Source: Litorilituus sediminis
GTDB taxonomy: Bacteria; Pseudomonadota; Gammaproteobacteria; Enterobacterales; Alteromonadaceae
Reading direction: 5' to 3'
Length of the DNA stretch: 64,000 bases
Assembly (NCBI RefSeq): GCF_004295665.1
Contig: NZ_CP034759.1
Location: 62,001 to 126,000 of the forward strand
A program made the position numbers and the translations under genes. Shown here one piece after another: positions 37,470 through 46,354 of the stretch. The notes under the pieces are model-generated. The model was not told where the DNA came from. It did no database searches and saw nothing but the letters and a program-made list of their open reading frames with translations. Position 1 is the stretch's first letter; each line of letters starts with the position of its first letter.

Positions 37470-38465
37470 GTGGAGTTACTTTGTCCTGCGGGTAATTTAC
37501 CTGCGCTAAAAACTGCCATAGATAACGGTGCTGATGCGGTTTATATTGGCTTAAAAGATGACACTAATGCCAGACATTTTGCTGGCCTTAATTTTAACGA
37601 TGGTAAACTTGCCAAAGCCGCAGATTACGTACATGAGCGCGGTAAAAAATTGCATGTGGCGATAAATACTTTTGCTCATGCTGATGGCGAAGAGCGCTGG
37701 CGTAAGGCGGTTGATAATGCGGTTGCCATTGGTACTGACGCATTAATTATTGCCGATGTTGGTGTACTTGATTATGCCGCGAATAAGTACCCTGATGTTG
37801 AACGCCATGTGTCGGTACAAGCTTCAACCACTAACCTTGAAGCGATAAAGTTTTTTAAAAATAATTTTGATGTTGATCGTGTGGTATTGCCACGGGTGCT
37901 TTCAGTTCAGCAGGTAAGACAATTGGCAAAATCTAGCCCTGTCTCTTTAGAGGTATTTGCCTTTGGTAGCTTATGCATTATGGCTGAGGGGCGATGTTAC
38001 TTATCTTCTTATATGACAGGTGAGTCGCCTAATACTGTAGGCGCGTGTTCCCCAGCTAAATATGTGCGCTGGCAAGAGACAGAGCAAGGGTTAGAGTCGC
38101 GCTTAAATAATGTCTTAATTGATCGATACCAAAGTGATGAAAATGCCGGTTATCCAACCTTATGTAAAGGTCGTTTTGAAGTTGATAACAATGTCTATCA
38201 CGCACTAGAAGAGCCAACCAGCCTGAACACGTTAGAGCTGATTCCTGAATTAATTGCTATGGGCATTGTTTCGGTAAAAATTGAAGGCAGACAGCGAAGC
38301 CCAGCTTATGTTGAACAAGTAGCAAAAACGTGGCGTATGGCACTTGATAGATATAAACAAAGCCCTGAAGACTTTGCCGTGGAAGGTGCTTGGATGAATA
38401 CCTTAGCAAACTTATCTGAAGGCTCACAAACCACCTTAGGTGCTTACCATAGAAAGTGGCAATAA
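37470..38465 (+). CDS. ubiU: Oxygen-independent ubiquinone hydroxylation protein UbiU (U32 family)
   Basis: 331-residue member of the U32 peptidase-like family. With UbiV it hydroxylates ubiquinone precursors without oxygen, using prephenate-derived oxygen. It starts MELLCPAGNLPALKTAIDNGADAVYIGLKDDTNARHFAG. The 4Fe-4S ligands are the cysteines in FGSLCIMAEGRCYLSSY, VGACSPAKYVRW and YPTLCKGRFEV. The start is GTG 37470 with ggaga 5 bases upstream; the overlapping ATG at 37468 is in another frame. ubiV follows 46 bases after its stop. Confidence 0.96.
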   Translation: MELLCPAGNLPALKTAIDNGADAVYIGLKDDTNARHFAGLNFNDGKLAKAADYVHERGKKLHVAINTFAHADGEERWRKAVDNAVAIGTDALIIADVGVLDYAANKYPDVERHVSVQASTTNLEAIKFFKNNFDVDRVVLPRVLSVQQVRQLAKSSPVSLEVFAFGSLCIMAEGRCYLSSYMTGESPNTVGACSPAKYVRWQETEQGLESRLNNVLIDRYQSDENAGYPTLCKGRFEVDNNVYHALEEPTSLNTLELIPELIAMGIVSVKIEGRQRSPAYVEQVAKTWRMALDRYKQSPEDFAVEGAWMNTLANLSEGSQTTLGAYHRKWQ

Positions 38466-38511
38466 ATGCTAAGTGCGTGCTGATACTCAATTACATCGTA
38501 TAGGAAAAAAC

Positions 38512-39393
38512 ATGAAATTTTCTCTTGGCCCTAGTTTATTTTTCTGGCCTAAAGCGCAAGTTGAAGACTTTTACCATAAAGCAAAATCTTCAAGTGCAGA
38601 CATTATTTATCTTGGCGAAACCGTATGTTCAAAGCGTCGTGAATTAAGAGCCAAAGATTGGCTAAATCTTGCTCATGAAGTCGCGAAAGACTGTAATAAG
38701 CAAGTGGTTGTGTCAACCATGACATTATTAGAGTCACCCGCTGAAATTCAGGTCCTTAAACGACTTTGTGATAATGGTGATTTTCTTGTTGAAGCCAATG
38801 ATTTAAGTGCCGTGCAAATTATGCATGATCTTAAAATGCCGTTTGTCGCAGGGCCTGCGATTAACTGTTATAACGTTTCCACACTAAAAGTGCTTTTAAA
38901 ACAAGGCATGATTCGTTGGTTGATGCCAGTTGAATTATCTGGTGATTGGTTAAAAACCTTGCTTGAGCAAGCAACAGAGCAGGGGATACGTGAGCAGTTT
39001 GAGTGTGAAGTCTTTTCATGGGGTTATTTACCTTTAGCTTACTCAGCACGTTGTTTTACCGCCCGCTCAGAAGATAGAGCAAAAGATGATTGCCAATACT
39101 GCTGCATTAACTATCCGCAGGGACGACGCATGAACAGTAGGGAAGGAGAAAAAGTCTTTGTGCTTAATGGTATTCAAACTATGTCAGGATACCAGTATAA
39201 TTTGATTAATGAGCTGAGCTCGCTTCAGGCAATGGGAGTTGATATTGCCCGCATTAGTGCTGATAGTGAGCAAGCATTTGAGCAATTAGATAAGTTTAAA
39301 GCGCAATTAATAGAGCCTGTTAACTACCCACTTGATGGTGTTAATGAATGTAATGGCTTTTGGCATAAAATTGCTGGTATGTCGATTGCCTAA
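38512..39393 (+). CDS. ubiV: Oxygen-independent ubiquinone hydroxylation protein UbiV (U32 family)
   Basis: 293-residue partner of UbiU, also an iron-sulfur protein. Cluster cysteines are visible in LGETVCSKRRELRAKDW and, grouped, in SARCFTARSEDRAKDDCQYCCINYPQGRRM. It starts MKFSLGPSLFFWPKAQVEDFY. ATG 38512 has agga 6 bases upstream; the open frame to 38473 lacks a ribosome site. It forms an operon with ubiU and works with the divergent ubiT during anaerobic or microaerobic respiration. Confidence 0.95.
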   Translation: MKFSLGPSLFFWPKAQVEDFYHKAKSSSADIIYLGETVCSKRRELRAKDWLNLAHEVAKDCNKQVVVSTMTLLESPAEIQVLKRLCDNGDFLVEANDLSAVQIMHDLKMPFVAGPAINCYNVSTLKVLLKQGMIRWLMPVELSGDWLKTLLEQATEQGIREQFECEVFSWGYLPLAYSARCFTARSEDRAKDDCQYCCINYPQGRRMNSREGEKVFVLNGIQTMSGYQYNLINELSSLQAMGVDIARISADSEQAFEQLDKFKAQLIEPVNYPLDGVNECNGFWHKIAGMSIA

Positions 39394-39447
39394 TTTTGCT
39401 TATTTCAGCTGATTAATGACCTTACTTTTCAAGAAAATGAGACTTTC

Positions 39448-40602
39448 ATGTACGTTTTAGATTTAGCACAGTTAACGCCGCAAGCGTTTTTAGATGAATA
39501 TTGGCAGAAAAAGCCTGTAGTTATTCGCCAAGGTTTTAAAGATTTTCAAGATCCGATTAGCCCAGATGAAATGGCGGGCTTAGCCATGGAAGAAGAAGTG
39601 CAGTCTCGCTTAGTTTATAAGGAAGAGGGCAAGTGGCAAGCTAAGTTTGGCCCTTTTGAAAGCTATGAGCATCTGGGGAATGAAAATTGGTCTTTGGTGG
39701 TACAGGCCCTTGATAACTTCTCAGAAGAAGCGGCACAGCTTATTGAGCCATTTCGCTTTATTCCGCATTGGCGCTTAGATGATTTAATGGCAAGCTTTGC
39801 AACCCCAGGCGGTAGTGTTGGTCCACATATTGATAATTATGATGTCTTTATTTGCCAAGGCTCAGGTAAAAGGCGATGGCGTGTAGGGGATAGAGGCCAA
39901 CATACTGAATTTGCTGCCCACGAAGCTTTGCTCCATGTTGAGCCTTTTGAAGCGATAATCGATGCAGAACTCGAGCCTGGAGATATTATTTATATTCCCC
40001 CTGGATTTCCACATGAGGGTATTACCCTTGAAACTTCAATGAGCTTTTCTGTTGGCTTTAGGGCTAATGCGGCGGTGAATTTATTAAGCGGTTTTGCTGA
40101 TTATCTTATTGATAATGAGCTTGGAGGGCAATTACTTGAAGATCCTGATAGAAAAGTTGTTGAACACTCAGGTGAAGTCAGTAAAGCAGACTACCAAAGC
40201 ATTAAGGCGCAAATACAGGGCTTACTTGATGATGAGCGCTTATTTGCAAGCTTTGCCGGTAAGTTTTTAACCTCGGCAAAACATGAATTAGATATTATGT
40301 TACCAGAGGAGCCATTTACCTTAGAAGAGGTTAGCCAGTTATTAACGAGCCATGCGTTTAAGCGATTAGGTGGTTTACGTGCTTTTTATTTAGCGAATAC
40401 CATTGAACAGGGGATTTGTTATATTAATGGCGAACAAGTTGAGTTCTCTGTTGAAATCATACCTGCGGTTAAATTATTGTGTGATCAGGTCACGGTAGAG
40501 CCTGAGGAATTGACTCAGTGGTCGAGCAATTTAGATTTCATCAATTTAATGAAAGATTTACTTGATCAAGGTTATTGGTATTTAGCTGAAAGCGAAGCTT
40601 GA
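39448..40602 (+). CDS. roxA: Ribosomal oxygenase (50S L16 arginine hydroxylase), JmjC/cupin
   Basis: 384-residue 2-oxoglutarate/Fe(II) oxygenase of the YcfD family that hydroxylates an arginine of ribosomal protein L16. The JmjC core (about 90-215) has the HxD iron ligands in GPHIDNYDVFICQGSGKRRW and the distal His in YIPPGFPHEGITLE. A dimerisation and winged-helix C-terminal part follows. It begins MYVLDLAQLTPQAFLDEYWQKKPVVIRQG. It lies 54 bases after ubiV on the same strand. Confidence 0.93.
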   Translation: MYVLDLAQLTPQAFLDEYWQKKPVVIRQGFKDFQDPISPDEMAGLAMEEEVQSRLVYKEEGKWQAKFGPFESYEHLGNENWSLVVQALDNFSEEAAQLIEPFRFIPHWRLDDLMASFATPGGSVGPHIDNYDVFICQGSGKRRWRVGDRGQHTEFAAHEALLHVEPFEAIIDAELEPGDIIYIPPGFPHEGITLETSMSFSVGFRANAAVNLLSGFADYLIDNELGGQLLEDPDRKVVEHSGEVSKADYQSIKAQIQGLLDDERLFASFAGKFLTSAKHELDIMLPEEPFTLEEVSQLLTSHAFKRLGGLRAFYLANTIEQGICYINGEQVEFSVEIIPAVKLLCDQVTVEPEELTQWSSNLDFINLMKDLLDQGYWYLAESEA

Positions 40603-40702
40603 TTATTGATTTAATGTCCAATAACTGGTTGATGACTGTCAGATTTCTTTACATATCAATTTGCTTGTATTTTAAACATGTTTAATTTCATAAGCTTATA
40701 AG

Positions 40703-40718
40703 TTGGCGTGGTTTTTGC
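40703..40718 (+). promoter_or_regulatory. Sigma-54-type (-24/-12) promoter ahead of the PEP-CTERM gene
   Basis: TTGGCGTGGTTTTTGC matches the RpoN pattern with GG at 40705-40706 and GC at 40717-40718, the required 12-base spacing. It lies about 42-57 bases before the two possible starts. PEP-CTERM genes are known to be driven by RpoN with the PrsK/PrsR system in some bacteria. Confidence 0.7.
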
Positions 40719-40775
40719 CTTATAGGGCGAGTGATTTTTTTGTCATAATTTTTTTGAATAATGGAAAATGTAGTA

Positions 40776-41396
40776 ATGATTTTAAAGAATATAAAAACAC
40801 TTTGTGCCACGGCGTTATTACTTTGTGCCAATGCTAGTGCAACGCTAATTACGTTTGAAACTCGTGGTTTAGATCACGATGCGCCAAATCATGGTATCGA
40901 TAATACTGACTTTATGGCGTCATGGAATGCACAGTTATCGGCAATTACCAGCACTGAATTATTAGACTTTACTCGAGTTCAGTCTGGTAATGACAGTTTT
41001 AGCCATGTACAAATCGATTTAAATATTGATAGAGCAAACACTAACTGGATCTTTGAATTAGGTTTAGATGCAGGTTTTGGCGCTGCTGTTTATTTAGATG
41101 GTCAACTTGTACAGTCAAGAACTGATGATTTATGGTGGGGATATAACTGGAATAATTCAGATGTTTTCACTGTCGCTTTAAACGACTTAACGCGCGCGAA
41201 TAAAGTGGTTGATATTTTCTGGGCTGAACATTGTTGTAATGGTGCTAGCTCAATTCGTTTTAAAAATGATGCTAACCAGTGGAATAACTTAAATGTAGCA
41301 AGTTTAAATGCTGCAAGTATTCCTGAGCCAACCAGTGTCGCGCTTATTGCCTTAGGTTTATTAGGTTTTGCTTCACGCAAACAGTTTAAGAAATAA
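40776..41396 (+). CDS. PEP-CTERM sorting domain protein (secreted)
   Basis: 206 residues from ATG 40776 (ATG 40761 is an alternative). The signal peptide is MILKNIKTLCATALLLCANASA. The mature part is beta-rich, with AVYLDGQLVQSR, a Trp-rich WWGYNWNNSD and a Cys pair in FWAEHCCNGASS. The C terminus is a full PEP-CTERM signal: PEP in SIPEPTSVALIALGLLG, then a hydrophobic helix and a basic tail (ASRKQFKK). Exosortase would cleave it during export to the surface or exopolysaccharide matrix. No exosortase gene is in the window. It lies downstream of roxA but has its own sigma-54-like promoter and a strong terminator. Confidence 0.9.
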   Translation: MILKNIKTLCATALLLCANASATLITFETRGLDHDAPNHGIDNTDFMASWNAQLSAITSTELLDFTRVQSGNDSFSHVQIDLNIDRANTNWIFELGLDAGFGAAVYLDGQLVQSRTDDLWWGYNWNNSDVFTVALNDLTRANKVVDIFWAEHCCNGASSIRFKNDANQWNNLNVASLNAASIPEPTSVALIALGLLGFASRKQFKK

Positions 41397-41425
41397 TAAA
41401 CGATTAACTTAGTTGATTAGTTGAT

Positions 41426-41456
41426 AAAAAATCCTGCCGAGGCAGGATTTTTTTTG
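41426..41456 (+). terminator. Intrinsic terminator of the PEP-CTERM gene
   Basis: The stem aaatcctgcc / ggcaggattt with a tight loop is followed by eight T. It also reads as a hairpin with T on the minus strand. Confidence 0.92.
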
Positions 41457-41523
41457 GCTATTATTCTCTATGCAAAACAAGCTCTAACTAAGCCAAGTTA
41501 GGCCTAGTTAGGCTTAACTTGCT

Positions 41524-44500
41524 TTAACTCGCTATGGCTATTTCTTGTTTATTTTTGCGAATATACTGAGCAATATTCACCTTATCTATTTGCTCGTCTT
41601 TCATATGTTTTTCGGCGAAATCTAAATAGACTCCCGATGTTAAGAACAGCTCAAATAGATCAAAGTCAATATGCTGCTCTAAGGCAAATTTATGCAAGAT
41701 ATCAATGGCGACACTAAGCGACTTTGCTTTTTTATAGGGTCTATCACCTGCTGTTAGCGCTTCAAAGATATCGGCTATCACTAGCACTCTTTCTGGAATG
41801 GATAAATCTTCTGCGCTCAATTTTCGAGGATAACCTGTACCTATCAGGGTTTCATGGTGTGTCGATGCGTATCTGGGGACTCTAGCCAGCTCTTTCGGGA
41901 AGGGCAGTTTGTCTAACATCTTAATTGTGCCAATGATGTGCTCATTAATTTTAAACCTGTCTTCGGCGGTTAATGTGCCTCTAGATATAGATAAGTTGTA
42001 TAGCTCACCAAGATTGTATTGATGTTCAGGAATTGTCATTTTTATGCCTAATTTATCATCAAAGTTTGGTGCATTTGTTCTGGCAATAATATGCTCTGGC
42101 TTATCAATTAGCAGGGTTTCTGTTGCTGGCAATGTTGGCTTGCTGCTTTTAAGGTTTAGCTCTTCAACCGGAGATAAGCCTAAGGTATCGTCGAAGTGTC
42201 GTTGCCAGGTTATTTTGGCTAGTTCAGTTAAGCGTGCCACCTTATCATCACTCATAAATTCGCCGCCAACATTGGCACTGGCGATAAAGGCAAAATCGTC
42301 AGTTAGTTGTTGCTGTTTATCGGCTAATGCTGCGCTTAATTGCTGTTTTTGCTCTGGATTTTTCGCGAGTTGTTGATGAAACTCAATTTCAGCATCACGC
42401 CATAACACTTCAAAGCGCATACGGACTTCGTGAATGCGGTTGTAAATAGTTTCAAGCTTTGAACCTTTATCAACTATGTGCTCTGGGGTAATAATTTTCC
42501 CGCAATCATGTAACCAGGCCGCGGTTTTAAACTCTCGGTACTCTTCTTCTGATTTAAAAGAAAAGTCCTTAAATGGCGGGCTGTTTGATTCTGCTGCGGC
42601 ATTTGCTAATGATAAGCCTAAATCAGGAACACGCTTACAGTGATTGCCTGTATAAGGGGACTTATCATCTATGGTTTGGGCAATTAATTGGATAAAAGCA
42701 TCCATTAACTCTATTTGGCTCTTTTCATGGTGTTGAATAGCGCTAGACATTTCAACTAGAGAGACTGCCAATGCGTCAATTTCTTTAATGTTTGTTGCAA
42801 CTTTGGTCACGCTTGCATATTGCCTGTTCTTAATTTTTTCATTCTCTTGGGCAAGTTGTTTTATTGGTTTTACTATGGGGCCTGAAAATAGCCAGCTTAC
42901 CGGTAAAACAAAAAACAGACAGACAGAGGTGATTAGAATAGAAAGCTGCACCTTGGCATTACTGGAAGCAAAAATACTGTCACTTGGCGTTAATATGGCT
43001 AAAAATTCACTATGATCGTGGTTTGCAGGAGTTAAGTAAATATAATGTAAGACACCGTCAATCTCTAAGGGGACTAACTGATCATAGCTATCTTTTCGCT
43101 CTGTCAGTTGCAAAAGCTCTTTATGGGGCACGACACTTAGCTCTTGTTTTTCAATTTGTTTGTCGCTTAACCACTTATCTTTAAGAAATTGATGTTGCTC
43201 AAGGCTAATATGTTTAATCGCCTTGTTAATAATAGCCAATAAATCAGCTCGCGATTTATTAACCATAAAATGTAAATTATGGCTTACCTTGGCAGGTGAA
43301 AAATCGATATTGGTGTGGTATTTGATATTTTCAATAAAGAATTGTTTTTGTGTATAGCTAAAAATAATTTCATTATCTAAGCCCGCATAAACTTCACCGT
43401 TTGCCACCGCTTCTAGCACAGCTTTGGTTGAGGCAAGCTCAATAATGCTGATTTGTGGAAAATGTGCTTTAACACTTTCTATAATGGACCAGCCAGCAGG
43501 TATAGCGAGTTCTTTACCATTAAGTTGTGATAAATGGCTAATATTATTGTCACTCCCTTGGCCTAACTCTTGGGTAATAATAGCGAAGGGGAGTGATAAA
43601 AAGCTGTTTGAATACAGGCCGAGTTGGGCATTATTTTTGTTCTTGAAAATAGGTTGTAGGATATCTATGTCATTTTGTTTAAATTTTTCTGTTAGTTCTA
43701 ACCAACTAAAACCATTAACAAACTTAAAGTTTAAGCCGGTCATTTGGCTAATTAAATTTAAATAATCAATGCTGTAGCCATGTGGGGCTCCCGCCACCGA
43801 AAAGTCTATCGGTGCCCAGTCATTTTCATTAGAGACAATAATTTCGCCACTTGACTGCACCAGTTGCTGCTCTGCTACAGTTAATGGCAGTGGTGAGCTA
43901 GTTAATGTACTTAGCTGCCTAGTTTGACTTTTATTGGTGGATATAATTTCACCGGATTGCTGAAAAAGGTAAATATCTTTATCTGTTTTGCCTTGCGCAT
44001 TGAGGCCCTGTTTAGTGAGGTAAGCATCGATTGAAGATAAGGCAATATCAACTGCAAGGGTAATGTTTGTGTTGGGTACTTTAGTTGAATAAGTACGCCC
44101 AGGAGCCTGTAAATGCTGAAATAGGTAGGGATCTGTTCTATAAACACTTGCCTGACTGGCATTGACAAACCAAGGCCTTGTCGTGGCATCATAATGGCTT
44201 GGCTCTGCACGGCTGGCACGTAACTGCATATTTGCATCGAAATAGTTAAAGGTTCGCTTTCTTTGTTCACCTTGACCATTAATGGTGACGCTTACCCAGC
44301 GATCTTTATATGAGGCTTTGATTTGCGCGCGAATTTTCGGGCTGGCTTCTAGATTAATTAATTCATAAAAATCACCGTTATCTAGTCCGATGTAGATAGC
44401 ATATAAATCGCTATTAGACTTTAAAACTTCGGCAAAGATGTTGTAAGTATCAGGAGCAATTTCATTCTCGGCAACTAGCTCACCAATTTGCGCTAAGATC

Positions 44501-44724
44501 AGGGTTAAGCTTTCAGCTTTGATATCAGTAGCAAGTAGATGGTTTTTAGTGTTTTTACTGGCTAATTGAAAAAGCTCGCTTGCCGTTTCTGTTGCCATAG
44601 ACTTACTAAAGTAATACTGAAGGCCAATAGCAACTGTGGCTGTGATTAGGGTCGCCAAAATAAAGATACTGACAACGGTATAGCGAATGGTGTGTTTTTT
44701 TAATCGGCGAGGCAAGGTTTTCAT
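41524..44724 (-). CDS. HD-GYP c-di-GMP phosphodiesterase with Cache and nested SBP_bac_3 sensor
   Basis: 1066 residues. TM1 lies at about 15-37 and a double-Cache-like periplasmic region at about 38-285. A family 3 solute-binding module occupies about 291-520 (ENDWAPIDFSVAGAPHGYSIDYLNLISQMTGLNF split over 300-333). Cache-like sequence resumes at 535-585, TM2 is at 592-614, then a HAMP-like linker. The HD-GYP domain runs from about 690 to 1030, with WLHDCGK (HD at 739-740) and HHETLIGTGYP (956-966). A 130-residue insert separates the HD and GYP parts. It should degrade c-di-GMP in response to a periplasmic ligand. Confidence 0.9.
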   Translation of the reverse strand: MKTLPRRLKKHTIRYTVVSIFILATLITATVAIGLQYYFSKSMATETASELFQLASKNTKNHLLATDIKAESLTLILAQIGELVAENEIAPDTYNIFAEVLKSNSDLYAIYIGLDNGDFYELINLEASPKIRAQIKASYKDRWVSVTINGQGEQRKRTFNYFDANMQLRASRAEPSHYDATTRPWFVNASQASVYRTDPYLFQHLQAPGRTYSTKVPNTNITLAVDIALSSIDAYLTKQGLNAQGKTDKDIYLFQQSGEIISTNKSQTRQLSTLTSSPLPLTVAEQQLVQSSGEIIVSNENDWAPIDFSVAGAPHGYSIDYLNLISQMTGLNFKFVNGFSWLELTEKFKQNDIDILQPIFKNKNNAQLGLYSNSFLSLPFAIITQELGQGSDNNISHLSQLNGKELAIPAGWSIIESVKAHFPQISIIELASTKAVLEAVANGEVYAGLDNEIIFSYTQKQFFIENIKYHTNIDFSPAKVSHNLHFMVNKSRADLLAIINKAIKHISLEQHQFLKDKWLSDKQIEKQELSVVPHKELLQLTERKDSYDQLVPLEIDGVLHYIYLTPANHDHSEFLAILTPSDSIFASSNAKVQLSILITSVCLFFVLPVSWLFSGPIVKPIKQLAQENEKIKNRQYASVTKVATNIKEIDALAVSLVEMSSAIQHHEKSQIELMDAFIQLIAQTIDDKSPYTGNHCKRVPDLGLSLANAAAESNSPPFKDFSFKSEEEYREFKTAAWLHDCGKIITPEHIVDKGSKLETIYNRIHEVRMRFEVLWRDAEIEFHQQLAKNPEQKQQLSAALADKQQQLTDDFAFIASANVGGEFMSDDKVARLTELAKITWQRHFDDTLGLSPVEELNLKSSKPTLPATETLLIDKPEHIIARTNAPNFDDKLGIKMTIPEHQYNLGELYNLSISRGTLTAEDRFKINEHIIGTIKMLDKLPFPKELARVPRYASTHHETLIGTGYPRKLSAEDLSIPERVLVIADIFEALTAGDRPYKKAKSLSVAIDILHKFALEQHIDFDLFELFLTSGVYLDFAEKHMKDEQIDKVNIAQYIRKNKQEIAIAS

Positions 44725-44935
44725 TATGCTTCCTTGTAATTGACTGCGCTAATATGGTTATTTTTTATCAATCATAACAATATTTTTTCTTGTCTGTTTA
44801 TTTTTTATGCTGAGTTTTATTTAATTGCTTTTATAGCTTATTAAATACCTTGGAGAAATGAAAAGTTACTATTGCGCGCACGCGAGCAATGAGGATAATG
44901 GCGGTTTAGTATTTATTGTGAAGTAAAAGATTGTA

Positions 44936-45637
44936 ATGCGCCTAGATAAGTTTATTTGTAAAAGCACTGAGTTAAGTAGAAACGAAGCCAAAAAGCTGCT
45001 TAAAACAGGTGATGTCAAAGTTAATGGTGAAGTAGCTAAAGATCCTGCGATGCAAGTTCACGAAAACAATAGTATTACTATTGATGGTCACGAATTAGTC
45101 GCGCGAAGTTCACGCTATATTATGTTGCACAAAGTCGCCGAAACCATTTGCTCAAATGTTGATGAAATTTATCCGTCAGTTTTACATTTTATAGATGTTG
45201 ATAAAGCATTTGATTTACACATTGCTGGTAGGTTAGATGCTGATACAACAGGCCTAGTGTTGATTACTGATGATGGCAGATGGTCTCATAATGTTATTTC
45301 GCCGAAAAAACAGTGTCCTAAGGTTTATCGTGTCTGGCTTCGTGATGAGATTATGGCAGATGAATTACCTGGCTTAGTCGAGCACTTTAAAGCAGGCATT
45401 CAATTGCAAGGTGAAGCTAATTTAACTCGGCCTGCGGTTTTACAGCAAGTGGATACTGATGAAGTGCTCTTAACTATTACTGAAGGTAAATACCATCAAG
45501 TTAAGCGCATGTTTGCCGCGGTTGGTAACCGTGTTGTTGGCTTACATAGAGAAAGCATAGGTAATGTAAAGCTTGCCGATTTAGCACCAGGTGAGTGGCG
45601 ATATTTATCTGAGCAAGAAATTGCACAGTTTAAATAA
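44936..45637 (+). CDS. rsuA: 16S rRNA pseudouridine(516) synthase RsuA
   Basis: 233-residue pseudouridine synthase of the RsuA/RluB/E/F family. The S4 RNA-binding domain (1-60) starts MRLDKFICKSTELSRNEAKKLLKTGDVKVNGE. The catalytic domain has the active Asp in GRLDADTTGLVLITDDGRWSH and the closing segments ITEGKYHQVKRMFAAVGNRV and LHRESIGNVKLADLAPGEWR. RsuA is preferred over RluE/F from the N terminus and length, with some residual uncertainty. It is divergent from the HD-GYP gene. Confidence 0.92.
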   Translation: MRLDKFICKSTELSRNEAKKLLKTGDVKVNGEVAKDPAMQVHENNSITIDGHELVARSSRYIMLHKVAETICSNVDEIYPSVLHFIDVDKAFDLHIAGRLDADTTGLVLITDDGRWSHNVISPKKQCPKVYRVWLRDEIMADELPGLVEHFKAGIQLQGEANLTRPAVLQQVDTDEVLLTITEGKYHQVKRMFAAVGNRVVGLHRESIGNVKLADLAPGEWRYLSEQEIAQFK

Positions 45638-45649
45638 CGATAAAGAACA

Positions 45650-45694
45650 ATAAAAGGCTTAGAAGGAACATTAACGGCAAGTTTCTCCTAAGCC
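45650..45694 (-). terminator. Hairpin terminator of the 110-residue gene
   Basis: On the minus strand ggcttaggagaaac pairs imperfectly with a 3' arm ending ctaagcc, followed by TTTTA. It lies just past the stop of the minus-strand gene and also after rsuA. Confidence 0.6.
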
Positions 45695-45703
45695 AATACG
45701 GCG

Positions 45704-46036
45704 TTAATGTTTTTTAACGACAAAGTTACTCTCAAGTAATGCCAGCATTTGCTCAACTGATAGCCTTTTCATTTCTAAATGTGAGCTAGCAAAAATATTT
45801 CCCTCTTTATCGCCAAAGGCTAAATCAATGGTATCGGGTCTGTCATCATGCATTAACAAGACAAGCTTTTTGTTTTGAGCGATACAATCAATGGTGACGG
45901 CATCAGTATTCATGCCTTGTTGTCGAAGCGCTTTGTCAATGATACCAATAATGGTATTTACATCAGTGTATTTTTGATAAAAAAGATCGTTTGCTTTGGC
46001 GACGATTTCAGATACTTGCTTTAAAGGTTCTTTCAT
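45704..46036 (-). CDS. Conserved hypothetical protein, 110 residues
   Basis: Not recognised. It is soluble, with an amphipathic N-terminal helix (MKEPLKQVSEIVAKANDLFYQKY) and a central beta part with VTIDCIAQNKKLVLLMHDD and TIDLAFGDKEGNIF. A short C-terminal helix precedes a basic end (FVVKKH). There is no signal or membrane segment. The composition suggests a small alpha/beta protein. Terminator-like hairpin downstream; convergent with rsuA. No function is proposed. Confidence 0.75.
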   Translation of the reverse strand: MKEPLKQVSEIVAKANDLFYQKYTDVNTIIGIIDKALRQQGMNTDAVTIDCIAQNKKLVLLMHDDRPDTIDLAFGDKEGNIFASSHLEMKRLSVEQMLALLESNFVVKKH

Positions 46037-46354
46037 TTATTACACTCTTTTCATTACACTTTTTCACCAAAGGCGTCTTACTTAACATGATTAGTCACAT
46101 GTTTATATATGCTTATCGTTAAATACACTTGGTCTATTGGTTTGTATCTCTATGATAACGGGCAATAGGGCGTATTTGGAATTTAATTTCGCCCTTTTTG
46201 ATATATAACAAATTACTACAGCAAACTGACGAATAAGCACAGTTTTCGTTTTTTCTTACAAATAAACTGTTTCTACGAAGCATATGAGTCATTTCATTTG
46301 CTGCTTTCTTACCTTTGATGTGTTTTTTAATTTTCAGCAGATTGACTAGATTTT
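46037..46354. other. Intergenic stretch with an orphan terminator-like hairpin
   Basis: About 320 bases without a credible gene. At 46167-46199 the plus strand has agggcg ... cgccct followed by five T, resembling an intrinsic terminator. No plus-strand gene ends here, so a short untranslated transcript could end at it. The rest is AT-rich and unremarkable, and presumably holds the promoters of both flanking genes. Confidence 0.4.

Noticed and set aside
37468-37472. ATG at 37468 as the ubiU start
   Set aside because: It is out of frame with the conserved MELLCPAGN opening; GTG 37470 is in frame and correctly spaced from ggaga.
43424-43765. Plus-strand 113-codon frame opposite the HD-GYP gene
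   Set aside because: The minus-strand protein has clear SBP and Cache motifs across this stretch; the opposite frame has no homology-like features or start signal.
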